From assembly GCA_947086895.1 (NCBI GenBank), contig CAMUAR010000027.1, positions 1-48,261 on the forward strand: a DNA stretch of 48,261 nucleotides, given 5' to 3'. The position numbers and the translations under genes were made by a program. Source of the DNA: an uncultured Lachnospiraceae bacterium. GTDB lineage: Bacteria > Bacillota > Clostridia > Lachnospirales > Lachnospiraceae. A model generated the notes under the pieces. That model saw only the letters and a list, made by a program, of their open reading frames with translations, searched no databases and was not told where the DNA came from. This document shows, in pieces, positions 31,318 through 39,350 of this stretch. Position 1 is the stretch's first letter. Each line of letters starts with the position of its first letter.

Positions 31318-33345
31318 CTATACACATATAGTAGATGACAGCGGCAAACTGCGCCCAAGTAAAGTCATCACCTGTTCGCGCTCCTGATCTGACATAGAAT
31401 CGACTGCTTTTAATGCTGCCGCAAGTATCCCTGCATCCTGGTAAATATCAGCCAACATAAACTGCAATTCTCCACTTTGACGGACGCCAAACAATTCTCC
31501 TGGTCCGCGGACTTTCAAATCCTCCTGCGCGATAAAAAAACCATCGTTGGAACGATTCATTACTTCTAATCTCTCCCTCGCCTTATCACTCTCGGATCCA
31601 TTCACAAAAATACAGTAAGACTGAGCCTCCCCACGTCCAACCCTGCCTCTAAGCTGGTGAAGCTGCGCCAAGCCAAAACGCTGTGCATCCTCGATCATCA
31701 TCACGGTTGCATTTGGAACATTTACACCAACCTCGACAACGGTCGTCGAAACAAGCACCTTTGTTTCTCCTTTTGCAAACCGTGTCATCACATCATTTTT
31801 TTGTGAAGGCTTCATTTTTCCATGCAGCGATGCAACGGAAATCCCTGCTGGCAGAGCTTCCACAAGCCGCCTTGTATAATCAGTGACATTCTCCGCCTCA
31901 ATTTCCTCACTCTCCTCCACCATCGGGCAGATTATATAAGCCTGATGTCCTGCTGCAACCTGCTTTTCAATAAAACGATACGCCGTAGGACGATACGATG
32001 TACCGACAACACAACTTTTAATGGAAAGCCTTTTTGCCGGAAGCTCAGTTAATACAGAAACATCCAAGTCCCCGTACAATACAATCGCCAGCGTGCGAGG
32101 AATCGGAGTTGCGCTCATTACAAGCACATGAGGATGTCCTCCCTTATTCGCAAGACTTTCCCTCTGCCGCACGCCAAAACGGTGCTGTTCGTCCGTCACA
32201 ACCAACGCAAGATTATGATATTCCACTTTTTCCTGAATCAGCGCATGTGTTCCGATAATAACATCCACCTCATGCGAAGCAATCTGTGCGCATACATCGC
32301 GCTTTTTTGCCGCAGTCATCGCTCCAGTCAACAGACATACCCTCACCCCAAGCGGTTCTAAAACCTGTCCTATGGATTCATAATGCTGCTGAGCTAACAC
32401 CTCTGTCGGCGCCATAATACAGCCCTGAAAACCGTTGCTTGCCGCAAGCAAAAGCGCATAGACTGCAAGTATCGTTTTTCCTGAACCAACATCTCCCTGA
32501 ATTAAACGGTTCATAACATAATGCCCCGACATATCATTTTGTATCTCGCTTATCACATTCTTTTGTCCGTCGGTCAACTTATACGGCAGATTTTCAAGCA
32601 GCATTCTGCACTGCTCCGTTTCATTTAATATGAATCTATTCTTTTCAGCCTGACATTTTTCTCTTATTTGCCTCAATTTTAGAATAAACTGAAAAAATTC
32701 GTCAAATACAATTCGTTTTCTTGCATCCTGCACGGTTTCCTTTGACTTTGGAAAATGAATTTCCCGGATTGCCGCAGTATGCTGAACCAATCCATTTTCT
32801 TTGATGATCCGTCTCGGCAGATAGTCCTCCGGCATATTTGCTTGACCAATTGCCTGACTCACTGCTTTTTGCAATGTGCGGTTGGACAGCCCTCCGGTCA
32901 GCGGATAAACCGGCTGCATTACGCCGAGCAGACGGCGGTACTCTTCTCTTTGATATATTTTGGGTTGATCCATCACAAGATCTTCATTTTTGCGGGTAAT
33001 TTTCCCCCGAAAAATATAACGTATCCCCCGCTTAAGCATATGTTTTAAATATACCTGATTAAACCATGTCAAACGGATACTGCCGCTTGCATCACGAATA
33101 TTGCAGGACACCAACTGCAAATTTTCCGTTCTTTTTACTTCCACCATAGTTGCAATACTCGCTTCAACCGCAGCAATCTGCCCTTCTTTTAAACTGTCAA
33201 TCGGAACCGGATTTCCATACACTTCATAGGTGCGCGGATAATGCCCTATCAGCTCTCCAACCGTGCAGATCCCTAATTTTGCAAATAACTGCGACGTCTT
33301 TTCCCCGATTCCCTTGATCTCCCTTACCGAATCCGATAACTCCAA
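31318..33345 (-). CDS. recG: ATP-dependent DNA helicase RecG
   Basis: A 675-aa branch-migrating helicase that reverses stalled forks. In order: an N-terminal helical/wedge (OB) domain, Walker A QGDVGSGKTILAVYAL, the DEAH-like VTDEQHRFGVRQRE, VLVMSATPIPRTLAI, and the RecG-specific C-terminus with GRVGRGEAQSYC and GPGELFGVRQSG. The start is moved to a TTG at 33345, because AAGGAGG lies 5 nt before it and the protein then begins MELSDSVREIKGIGEKT, as RecG does; the upstream ATG at 33366 has no SD. It lies after the fakA gene, as in many Firmicutes, but the repeat element and a terminator separate them. Confidence 0.96.
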   Translation of the reverse strand: MELSDSVREIKGIGEKTSQLFAKLGICTVGELIGHYPRTYEVYGNPVPIDSLKEGQIAAVEASIATMVEVKRTENLQLVSCNIRDASGSIRLTWFNQVYLKHMLKRGIRYIFRGKITRKNEDLVMDQPKIYQREEYRRLLGVMQPVYPLTGGLSNRTLQKAVSQAIGQANMPEDYLPRRIIKENGLVQHTAAIREIHFPKSKETVQDARKRIVFDEFFQFILKLRQIREKCQAEKNRFILNETEQCRMLLENLPYKLTDGQKNVISEIQNDMSGHYVMNRLIQGDVGSGKTILAVYALLLAASNGFQGCIMAPTEVLAQQHYESIGQVLEPLGVRVCLLTGAMTAAKKRDVCAQIASHEVDVIIGTHALIQEKVEYHNLALVVTDEQHRFGVRQRESLANKGGHPHVLVMSATPIPRTLAIVLYGDLDVSVLTELPAKRLSIKSCVVGTSYRPTAYRFIEKQVAAGHQAYIICPMVEESEEIEAENVTDYTRRLVEALPAGISVASLHGKMKPSQKNDVMTRFAKGETKVLVSTTVVEVGVNVPNATVMMIEDAQRFGLAQLHQLRGRVGRGEAQSYCIFVNGSESDKARERLEVMNRSNDGFFIAQEDLKVRGPGELFGVRQSGELQFMLADIYQDAGILAAALKAVDSMSDQEREQVMTLLGRSLPLSSTICV

Positions 33346-33389
33346 GCCCGCCTCCTTATATCCCATCCAAAAAAATTTTTCTTTGTGTC

Positions 33390-33503
33390 AGCAATTATTT
33401 TCCTTTTGCGGGCGTTCCTACAATCAAGCAGCGGAACGTTTTTCTCCGATGCTTGCCGCGCCGCTCGCATATTGCGAAGCAATTATTTTCCTTTTGCGGG
33501 CGT
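33390..33503 (-). repeat. Post-terminator palindromic repeat element, copy B
   Basis: Two identical 26-bp direct repeats (33390-33415 and 33478-33503, beginning AGCAATTATTTTCC and ending GCGGGCGT) flank the core palindrome ATCAAGCAG...TGCTTGCCGCGCC (33423-33462). On the minus strand the element begins about 5 nt after the fakA terminator. Same layout as copy A. Confidence 0.7.
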
Positions 33504-33508
33504 GCGCA

Positions 33509-33543
33509 TAAAAGAGCTGTCACGCCGCAACGCAACAGCTCTT
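33509..33543 (-). terminator. Terminator of the fakA operon
   Basis: On the minus strand, AAGAGCTGT (33543-33535), a 14-nt loop and ACAGCTCTT (33520-33512) running into TTTT. It lies about 15 nt after the fakA stop. Confidence 0.75.
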
Positions 33544-33556
33544 TGTACTGATCCGC

Positions 33557-35221
33557 TTATTCCACCGATAAAACGTAGTAATAAATTGGCTGTCCGCCCT
33601 TATGCACCTCAACATCGACGAACGGATACTTTCCCTCGATGCGCGAAGCGACGTTCTCTGCTTGTTCCTCTGTTGTTTCTGCGCCATAATACAAGCTGAC
33701 TAACTCAGAATCCTGGTCTACCATTTTCTCAAGAAGCGCAAGCGTTGTATCTGTAATATCCTTGCCGACAGCAAGAATTGTTTTATCATCAAGACCCATA
33801 ATATCGCCCTGACAAATTTCCATCCCGTCAATGCTTGTGTCGCGCACTGCATAAGTTACCTGTCCGGAGCGCACTGCTTTCATTCCCTCAACCATAAACT
33901 GCTCATTTTCTTCGGCAGACTTATCATACACATAATTTATCATTGCCGCGATCCCCTGCGGAATTGTCTTTGACGGAATCACAATAATCTGTTTATCCTC
34001 CGTCAATGCTTTCGCCTGGTTTGCCGCCAAAATAATATTGCTGTTGTTCGGCAGAATAAATACCGTGTCCGCATTTACATTTCCGATTGCGTTTAACATA
34101 TCTTCCGTACTTGGGTTCATTGTCTGTCCGCCTTCGATCAGATAATCCACCCCAAGTCCTTTGAAAATTTCATTGATGCCGCTTCCGATCGATACTGCCA
34201 CAAATCCAGCCTGCTTTCTAGGCTCCGGCTTTTTGGGCAGCGCAGCTTGTTCTTCCTGCGCTTTTTTCTCCGCCTCCATAATTACTTTCTCATTATGCTC
34301 CTCGCGCATATTATCAATTTTCATTCTCGTAAGGGAACCATACTGCAACGCCCTCTGAATCGCAAATCCAGGGTCATTGGTATGTACGTGTACCTTTACG
34401 ACACCATCATCCGAGACAACGACAATCGAGTCACCGATCGATTCCAAATACGCTTTGAAATCCAATTCTGTTTCCTGAGTGTACTCCTTCTCAAGCATAA
34501 TGATAAATTCCGTACAATACCCAAACTTTATATCTGCGGTCGCAATATTCTCCGAGCGAACTGCCCCGGCAGCAGGCTCCTCCTTTAAAGAAAAGTCTAT
34601 TTCCTTGCCAAGCATCGCGTCCGCTGCGCCCTTTACAATCTCAAGCAGCCCCTGACCGCCGGAATCGACAACGCCAGCCTCCTTTAACACAGGCAAAAGC
34701 TCCGGCGTATAAGCAAGCACTTCCTCCATGCGCCGAATAACCTCAGCCCCGAAATACTCAAGGTCATCTGTCTCACCCGCCAGCTCCGCCGCGCGCTCAG
34801 CTCCGCCCTTCGCCACAGTAAGGATTGTTCCCTCCTTCGGTTTCATCACGGCTTTATATGCGGTCTCAACCGCTTTATGAAACGCCCTTGCCATAACAGG
34901 CACATCAATTTGCTGACAATTTCGTACTTCCTTGGTAAAACCGCGGAATAATTGTGATAAAATAACGCCGGAGTTTCCTCTTGCGCCGCGCAGCGACCCG
35001 GAAGAGATCGCTTTTGCCAACGACTCCATAGTAGGCTTTTCAATCGCGCTCACTTCCCTGGCAGCCGACATAATTGTCAATGTCATATTTGTTCCTGTAT
35101 CCCCATCTGGTACTGGGAATACATTTAACTCATTGATATACTCTTTTTTTGCTTCAATGCTCTGCGCTCCCGCCAAAAACATCTTTTGCAAAAGCGTGGC
35201 ATCAATCGTAGTTAAACTCAC
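33557..35221 (-). CDS. fakA: DAK2-domain fatty-acid kinase-like protein (FakA/YloV)
   Basis: A 554-aa protein of the FakA/YloV family. In Staphylococcus, FakA phosphorylates fatty acids presented by FakB (DegV-type) carriers so they enter phospholipid synthesis. The N-terminal DhaL domain has NVFPVPDGDTGTNMTLT (nucleotide/Mg site) and RGARGNSGVILSQLFRG. A middle domain follows, and a C-terminal domain with FILPNNSNIILAANQA and YYGAETTEEQAE. The start is GTG at 35221 behind AAAGGAGG. It lies 19 bp after the Asp23-like gene, the conserved yloU-yloV order. No fakB gene is in the window. Confidence 0.9.
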   Translation of the reverse strand: MSLTTIDATLLQKMFLAGAQSIEAKKEYINELNVFPVPDGDTGTNMTLTIMSAAREVSAIEKPTMESLAKAISSGSLRGARGNSGVILSQLFRGFTKEVRNCQQIDVPVMARAFHKAVETAYKAVMKPKEGTILTVAKGGAERAAELAGETDDLEYFGAEVIRRMEEVLAYTPELLPVLKEAGVVDSGGQGLLEIVKGAADAMLGKEIDFSLKEEPAAGAVRSENIATADIKFGYCTEFIIMLEKEYTQETELDFKAYLESIGDSIVVVSDDGVVKVHVHTNDPGFAIQRALQYGSLTRMKIDNMREEHNEKVIMEAEKKAQEEQAALPKKPEPRKQAGFVAVSIGSGINEIFKGLGVDYLIEGGQTMNPSTEDMLNAIGNVNADTVFILPNNSNIILAANQAKALTEDKQIIVIPSKTIPQGIAAMINYVYDKSAEENEQFMVEGMKAVRSGQVTYAVRDTSIDGMEICQGDIMGLDDKTILAVGKDITDTTLALLEKMVDQDSELVSLYYGAETTEEQAENVASRIEGKYPFVDVEVHKGGQPIYYYVLSVE

Positions 35222-35240
35222 CTGTTGTTCCTCCTTTGGC

Positions 35241-35600
35241 TTAATCAATCACGCGGACGCCCTCGACAAAGATATTGATCTTCGCTACCTGAAGTCCTGC
35301 CAGCTCTTCGATTTTATACTTTACATTGCTGATAAGGTTTTCCGCAACCGCCGAAATACTTACCCCGTAAGATACGATAATATGAAGATCAATTGTGATC
35401 TTATTATCCTCCAGAGCAACGCCGACGCCATGCGTTAGATTATCACGTTTCAGCAATTTTACCAGCCCGTCCTTCATGCTGATTGACGCCATGCCAACTA
35501 CGCCAAAACACTCAACTGCGGAGGAACCCGCATATTTTGCAACAACGGCGGTATCAACCTCGATCTCGCCAAGCCCCGTATGCATTGTTCCATTATTCAT
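35241..35600 (-). CDS. Asp23/Gls24-family protein (YloU-like)
   Basis: A protein of about 119 aa with the Asp23 fold pattern: TGLGEIEVDTAVVAKYAG..AVECFGVVGMAS, GVALEDNKITIDLHIIVSYG and VAENLISNVKYKIEELAGLQVAKINIFVEGVRV. The family is linked to cell-envelope stress and to membrane-lipid functions beside FakA. The start is uncertain: ATG at 35600 or 35585 lack good SDs, whereas a strong AGGAGG lies about 50 nt upstream of 35600, separated by an inverted repeat (GGCAC/GTGCC with CCCAC/GTGGG inside). It is operon-coupled to fakA. Confidence 0.87.
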   Translation of the reverse strand: MNNGTMHTGLGEIEVDTAVVAKYAGSSAVECFGVVGMASISMKDGLVKLLKRDNLTHGVGVALEDNKITIDLHIIVSYGVSISAVAENLISNVKYKIEELAGLQVAKINIFVEGVRVID

Positions 35601-35683
35601 AAAATTTTGCAGGCACACAGACCCACTCTTTTTTGGATGTGGGGAGTGCCATCCTCCTTTCTCGTTTGACAGCAATCACAATC

Positions 35684-35712
35684 TATTAATTTGGAATTTT
35701 ACTGCGTTACAA
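35684..35712 (-). promoter_or_regulatory. Candidate promoter for asp23-fakA
   Basis: On the minus strand, TTGTAA (35712-35707), a 17-nt spacer and TTAATA (35689-35684). The remaining A/T-rich stretch 35713-35950 shows no other gene or clear site. Confidence 0.5.
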
Positions 35713-35952
35713 TAAAAAAAACGGTTTGATCACTCTTTGCATAAAGAAAGTTAAAACATCTTTATCCATAACAATATAACGGTACAATATCATATATCAT
35801 TTATAATTTCTAAAAACAACGTTTTATACTTTTATGGTTATTATAACCTACTTTAGAAAAAAAGAAAACAACTTTTTCCTTTTTTTAAAAATTATACTGT
35901 TGAGAGAACCTTGTCAATCTCGAAAAGAACCTGAAATTTTTCACTTTTATGC

Positions 35953-35980
35953 AACCTTGCCACAATGCGCGCATATACTA
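35953..35980 (+). promoter_or_regulatory. SigK-like promoter before the 46-aa membrane protein
   Basis: CATATACTA (35972-35980) fits the sigma-K -10 consensus CATAnnnTA, and AACC (35953-35956) fits its -35 ACm core, at 15 rather than 16 nt. A sigma-A reading of the same bases gives an 11-nt spacer and no valid -35. Confidence 0.4.
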
Positions 35981-36008
35981 TATTAGTTTATATGTCCGGG
36001 AGGCTGCC

Positions 36009-36149
36009 ATGAAACGCATGATTGGCTTTATTTTATTTTGGATTGCCGTTGGTATGACGATCATGCTATTTATCCACAGCGGCTTTTTCGCCATTTTAAT
36101 GATTATCATATGTTTTCTGCTCAGCTACCATCTATTTAACGATTGTTAA
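36009..36149 (+). CDS. Small 46-aa membrane protein
   Basis: A 46-residue protein, almost entirely hydrophobic: two short membrane segments (GFILFWIAVGMTIMLFI and GFFAILMIIICFLLSYHLF) with a basic N-terminus (MKRM) and a short polar end. The ATG at 36009 follows GGGAGG at 6 nt, which decides the start; the longer frame from 35949 has no SD. It is the only plus-strand gene between 18920 and 44290. A sigma-K-like promoter upstream suggests mother-cell expression. The function is unknown; similar tiny two-helix proteins are common among sporulation genes. Confidence 0.68.
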   Translation: MKRMIGFILFWIAVGMTIMLFIHSGFFAILMIIICFLLSYHLFNDC

Positions 36150-36227
36150 ACCACCATATCTTTAAAAACCTTTTTGAATCCTTGCAGCCGCAAAACACGA
36201 AAGCGCGATGTTTGTTTCCTATGCACA

Positions 36228-36400
36228 ATCGAGCAGGGAAGGTTTCTCATCCCCTGCTCGCCCCGAACATTTTTTCCTCTGGATACCTGTGTGTAATCGA
36301 ACAGGCAAGTTTTTCCTCATACCCGCGCCGGAATATAGTATCTCTCTTCATCCGTGTGCAATCGATTAGAGAAGATTCCTCTTCTCCCTACTCGCCGCGC
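36228..36400 (-). repeat. Tandem triplet of the palindromic repeat core (copies C, D, E)
   Basis: Three degenerate units start at 36228, 36296 and 36361, spaced 68 and 65 nt. On the plus strand each opens with ATCGA(G/A/T), a CAGG- or AGAG-type arm, an A/G-rich then T/C-rich centre and GCC or CGCC. Unit 1 has the strong hairpin GAGCAGGG/CCCTGCTC. Each is preceded by a TG(T/C)GCA(C)AA- or TGTGTAA-like segment. The core matches copies A and B. Confidence 0.55.
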
Positions 36401-36443
36401 GACCCGTGCGCCGCGCCAGCGGCATAATTCCACTGCACGGGTC
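36401..36443 (-). repeat. Nested inverted repeat between the array and the rpmB terminator
   Basis: GACCCGTGC (36401-36409) and GCACGGGTC (36435-36443) are a perfect 9-bp inverted repeat enclosing GCCGC/GCGGC. It is followed by TGCGCATAAAA, the same junction sequence found between copy B and the fakA terminator. Confidence 0.55.
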
Positions 36444-36450
36444 TGCGCAT

Positions 36451-36480
36451 AAAAGAAAAGGGTGCCATATACTGACACCC
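36451..36480 (-). terminator. Terminator of rpmB
   Basis: On the minus strand, GGGTGT, a 9-nt loop and GCACCC followed by TTTTCTTTT, about 26 nt after the rpmB stop. Confidence 0.8.
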
Positions 36481-36505
36481 TCTGCTGCTTGTTTCCAATT
36501 ATGGA

Positions 36506-36703
36506 TTAAGCGCGCTCTACTTTACCAGCTCTTAAGCAAGCGGTACAAACATACATTCTCTTTGCGCCTCCGTCCACCTTTACCTTGACATGCTTTACGT
36601 TGGACTTCCACATTCTCTTTGCCCTTCTGCTCAACTGGCTTCTAGAATGGCTTAAACGGGACCCCCACAGAGAAGCTTTATCACAAATCGCACACTTTGC
36701 CAT
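36506..36703 (-). CDS. rpmB: 50S ribosomal protein L28
   Basis: A 65-aa ribosomal protein of the large subunit. MAKCAICDKASLWG and the C-terminal CTACLRAGKVERA supply two CxxC pairs, marking the zinc-binding (C+) form. The middle SRSQLSRRAKRMWKSNVKHV is the basic RNA-binding part. The ATG at 36703 follows GGAGGTG. It is monocistronic, with a promoter at 36776-36804 and a terminator at 36451-36480. Confidence 0.96.
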   Translation of the reverse strand: MAKCAICDKASLWGSRLSHSRSQLSRRAKRMWKSNVKHVKVKVDGGAKRMYVCTACLRAGKVERA

Positions 36704-36775
36704 GAACAACACCTCCCTTAATATAAATTAGGTCATAGCCTGTGTTTCATGCTTCTTTGACCTGCAACAAATGAT

Positions 36776-36804
36776 ATTCTACCAGATACCGGACAATTTT
36801 GCAA
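36776..36804 (-). promoter_or_regulatory. Promoter for rpmB
   Basis: On the minus strand, TTGCAA (36804-36799), a 17-nt spacer and TAGAAT (36781-36776). The -35 is embedded in the palindrome AATTTTGC-AA-GCAAAATT (36795-36812), which may be an operator. Confidence 0.7.
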
Positions 36805-36828
36805 GCAAAATTTCAAAATTCTTTTTAT

Positions 36829-37332
36829 TCAGGCTTTTTCTTTCAAGATAGGAACAATATCCTCAAGTATCGTATTTTCCCCTAGCAAGCTCTTCAAACG
36901 GTACTCAACTAACTCCAAAGGATATCCTACATAAGTTTCCATAATAATACCTTCATAGATCAAGATCGCCTTTAGAAACTCCACACCCTTCAAACCGCCG
37001 GACAAAAGAATCGGCTTCACCCAATAATAAGCGACATCGGACTGCCGCCCGACAAAATCCATCCATTTTTCCGACAGCAAAAACAAGATATTTTTCATAA
37101 ACACATTGTCTGTGCCTGCCGCATACTCATGCATAGCAAATCTTCCTCTTGCCCTTGCAATCCCACATACCTCAAGCACTTGCGTTATGGTCTGCGACAG
37201 CTCTTTTTTGTCCTCTTCGGTAAATTGAATCTCTGAGCATATCTGCATATATTTCTGTCCGATCAGCTGATCGTTTAAAACCGACATTGCTGACAATTCA
37301 TTGACATTATTGTAATCTACTGCTTCTGACAT
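36829..37332 (-). CDS. Unrecognised 167-aa protein downstream of gerW
   Basis: A soluble 167-aa, mainly helical protein of no family I recognise. It contains SEIQFTEEDKKELSQTITQVLEVCGIARARGRFAMHEYAAGTDN, a Trp/Tyr-rich middle (EKWMDFVGRQSDVAYYWVKP) and ends with a helix. No signal peptide or membrane segment is seen. The start at 37332 follows AAAGGGGGAT; the longer frame begins inside the gerW-side spacer. It lies 76 bp after gerW in the same direction and is probably the last gene of that operon, so a sporulation-linked role is possible. Confidence 0.7.
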   Translation of the reverse strand: MSEAVDYNNVNELSAMSVLNDQLIGQKYMQICSEIQFTEEDKKELSQTITQVLEVCGIARARGRFAMHEYAAGTDNVFMKNILFLLSEKWMDFVGRQSDVAYYWVKPILLSGGLKGVEFLKAILIYEGIIMETYVGYPLELVEYRLKSLLGENTILEDIVPILKEKA

Positions 37333-37408
37333 ATCGACGATCCCCCTTTCCCGGCAGCCCCACAGCAGGGGACTTCCGGCACAAACCACCACATTTTACA
37401 GACTTTTA

Positions 37409-37828
37409 TCAGCTTTTTGCTTCTTCTTGTCCTGCACCCATTGCCATTTTTGCCGCCTTCTCATTCGTTTCCTTTTCCTGCTGTTTTGTATTATCATCCT
37501 TTGTAAATTTGTCAACTAAGTCTGGCACCATCTCAAAAACCTTTGTAAGCATATCCTGATTTTTGACATTGACGAGTCTTGCATGTCCGTTTTGGATCAC
37601 AAGCACTGAACTTGGCGTCATCTTTCCGCTCATTCCTCCCGCGGCATTGTCCTTTCCTCCATTTGCAAACGAACCTGCGCCCATGCCAAAACTGACATCG
37701 ACAAGCGGAAGGATAATCGTGCCATCATCAAACTTTACCGCATCTCCCACCACCGTCTTTGTTGTCAGAAATGCTTCCATCCCGCGAAACAGCGCTCCGA
37801 CCGTGTTTCCAAACTTTTCTTCCGCCAT
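37409..37828 (-). CDS. gerW: GerW/YtfJ-family sporulation protein
   Basis: A 139-aa protein of the GerW family, needed for proper spore germination in B. subtilis (YtfJ). Core motifs are VGDAVKFDDGTIILPLVDVSFGMGAGSFA, a Gly-rich stretch and GKMTPSSVLVIQNGHARLVNV. The C-terminal Lys/Glu/Gln tail is low complexity. An SD (GGAGG) lies 7 nt before the ATG. It lies 20 bp after the DUF2953 gene, the same order as ytfI-ytfJ in Bacillus, which supports both calls. Confidence 0.94.
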   Translation of the reverse strand: MAEEKFGNTVGALFRGMEAFLTTKTVVGDAVKFDDGTIILPLVDVSFGMGAGSFANGGKDNAAGGMSGKMTPSSVLVIQNGHARLVNVKNQDMLTKVFEMVPDLVDKFTKDDNTKQQEKETNEKAAKMAMGAGQEEAKS

Positions 37829-37848
37829 TATAATACCTCCATCTTTCC

Positions 37849-38952
37849 CTAATGTCCGCTCTGCGCGGACATCAGGCTATTTTTTAATTCCTTTATATTT
37901 TTTAACACAAGCTTCAGCTTTCCTGAAAACCACAACCGCACTGCAATAAATAAAAGTCTTACAAGCCGAATACGCCCTTTAAGCAAGATATGTCCATCAA
38001 GCCGAAAATGGTCTGCCTCAAAATCTGCATGGATATTTAAATTTTTTGCATACAGTGGATAAATTATACTAAGTACCGACAACGCCCGACCGAGCGAGTA
38101 TGCATCCCCTGTAGCAAAAACAAGCTCTCCCTTTATTTTATACGGAAGAACGTATTTTAGCAACTGCAAAATCGCTTTTCCAGAACACCGAAGCCCGTTT
38201 TTATTGATCTCATCTGCAAAAAAAACTCGAATCAGCCCTAAACTGCTGTCGGCTAATTTTACTTTTTCCAAAAGTAAATGCAAAAAATCTTTTATCTTTT
38301 CAATTTTTACAAGAATGTTCTCCCATAGACCACACAGCTTCTTGCGCAGCCGAAAAAACCATGAAAATGCACCATACTCTTTCTGATCTGATTCAGACTC
38401 CCTTCCGCTTTGGTCTTCTGTTTCTGATGAATTATCTTTCTCTGAAGTGCCGTTCTCTTCTGAGTTTTCTGCACTTTCCTTTTCTGGTTTATCCTCCCCT
38501 GTACTTGAATTGTCTTCGCCTTCTAAGTTTTTTATTTCTTCTTCTGACTCGCTGCGATCTTCTAAGCTCTCTATTCTTTTTTCTGTCTTATTGTTTTCTT
38601 TCTCTGACTCACTGTCACTTTCGAAATCTTTTGTGCTGTTTCCTTCTTCCCCCTTTTTCGGTTTCTTTTTTCTCTTCTTTTTTCCGCTTTGTGGAAATAG
38701 CGTAAGCCACAATAATTTCACGGAAAAATCAAGTTTTCTATCCTCAAAAAAGACGGATGCCCGCACAGCGCGCAGCAGGTAACTTACCTGCGCCTTCACC
38801 TTCAGCTCTTTTCCATCGCGCCAAATCTCGGCTTGATAGCGCACCGGCACAAACAATAAAATAAGAAAAAAAACCAAAATCAAGACGAGAAGGGCAAGCA
38901 GTATAATGCCAAGAATCTTGAAAAGAATTCCTAAAATGTGAAGTACAATCAT
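37849..38952 (-). CDS. DUF2953 (YtfI-like) membrane protein with acidic repeat linker
   Basis: A 367-aa protein. An N-terminal membrane helix (about residues 5-32) is followed by VPVRYQAEIWRDGKELKVKAQVSYLLRAVRA, typical of DUF2953. Residues about 95-200 are a highly acidic Glu/Ser/Asp/Asn insertion. The conserved C-terminal part follows (FADEINKNGLRCSGKAILQLLKYVLPYKIKGELVFATGDAYSLGRALS). DUF2953 is paired with GerW in spore formers and may tether it to a membrane. An SD (GGGGGAGGGG) precedes the ATG. The acidic insertion is much longer than in Bacillus YtfI. Confidence 0.88.
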   Translation of the reverse strand: MIVLHILGILFKILGIILLALLVLILVFFLILLFVPVRYQAEIWRDGKELKVKAQVSYLLRAVRASVFFEDRKLDFSVKLLWLTLFPQSGKKKRKKKPKKGEEGNSTKDFESDSESEKENNKTEKRIESLEDRSESEEEIKNLEGEDNSSTGEDKPEKESAENSEENGTSEKDNSSETEDQSGRESESDQKEYGAFSWFFRLRKKLCGLWENILVKIEKIKDFLHLLLEKVKLADSSLGLIRVFFADEINKNGLRCSGKAILQLLKYVLPYKIKGELVFATGDAYSLGRALSVLSIIYPLYAKNLNIHADFEADHFRLDGHILLKGRIRLVRLLFIAVRLWFSGKLKLVLKNIKELKNSLMSAQSGH

Positions 38953-39026
38953 CCCCTCCCCCTTTCCATACAGAACTTAAAATAATTTTATTTTCCCTGT
39001 GCGGTTGTTTTTAAACGCCCTGCCGT

Positions 39027-39350
39027 TTATTGATATCCAAAATACCCCCTTACATCAAAACCGCCTGTATGTTCAAATACTTCGACAACCATTTCCTGCA
39101 CAAGTTCTATAGCCTCACTTTTATCGGATGCCAGACCAAGCACATAGAAATCTTGATCTTTGCGCCAAGGATACTTAAGCTCATTCGCAGGAAGCAAATC
39201 AAATAAATCACACCCGTTCATCGCATACAAAATTAATGTGACGCTTTTTTTAACAAGCTTTCCTTTTTGCAGCTTTTTTTGCAGTTTCTGCCCTTTTTTG
39301 CTTTTTTCTAAAGATTCTCCGAAGTAGACTGGTTCACGAAATCTAAGCAT
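39027..39350 (-). CDS. Conserved 107-aa protein of unknown function
   Basis: A 107-aa soluble protein. A basic N-terminal stretch (KSKKGQKLQKKLQKGKLVKK) is followed by a compact alpha/beta part (VTLILYAMNGCDLFDLLPANELKYPW, DFYVLGLASDKSEAIELVQEMVVEVFEHTG, GGFDVRGYFGY). Its ATG directly follows the TAG of the 464-aa gene, whose last codons hold its SD (GAGGGG), so the two are translationally coupled. No family is recognised. 74 bp separates it from DUF2953. Confidence 0.75.
   Translation of the reverse strand: MLRFREPVYFGESLEKSKKGQKLQKKLQKGKLVKKSVTLILYAMNGCDLFDLLPANELKYPWRKDQDFYVLGLASDKSEAIELVQEMVVEVFEHTGGFDVRGYFGYQ

Noticed and set aside
36228..36400. CRISPR array
   Set aside because: Only three units, highly degenerate, with no constant repeat or unique equal-length spacers and no cas genes nearby.
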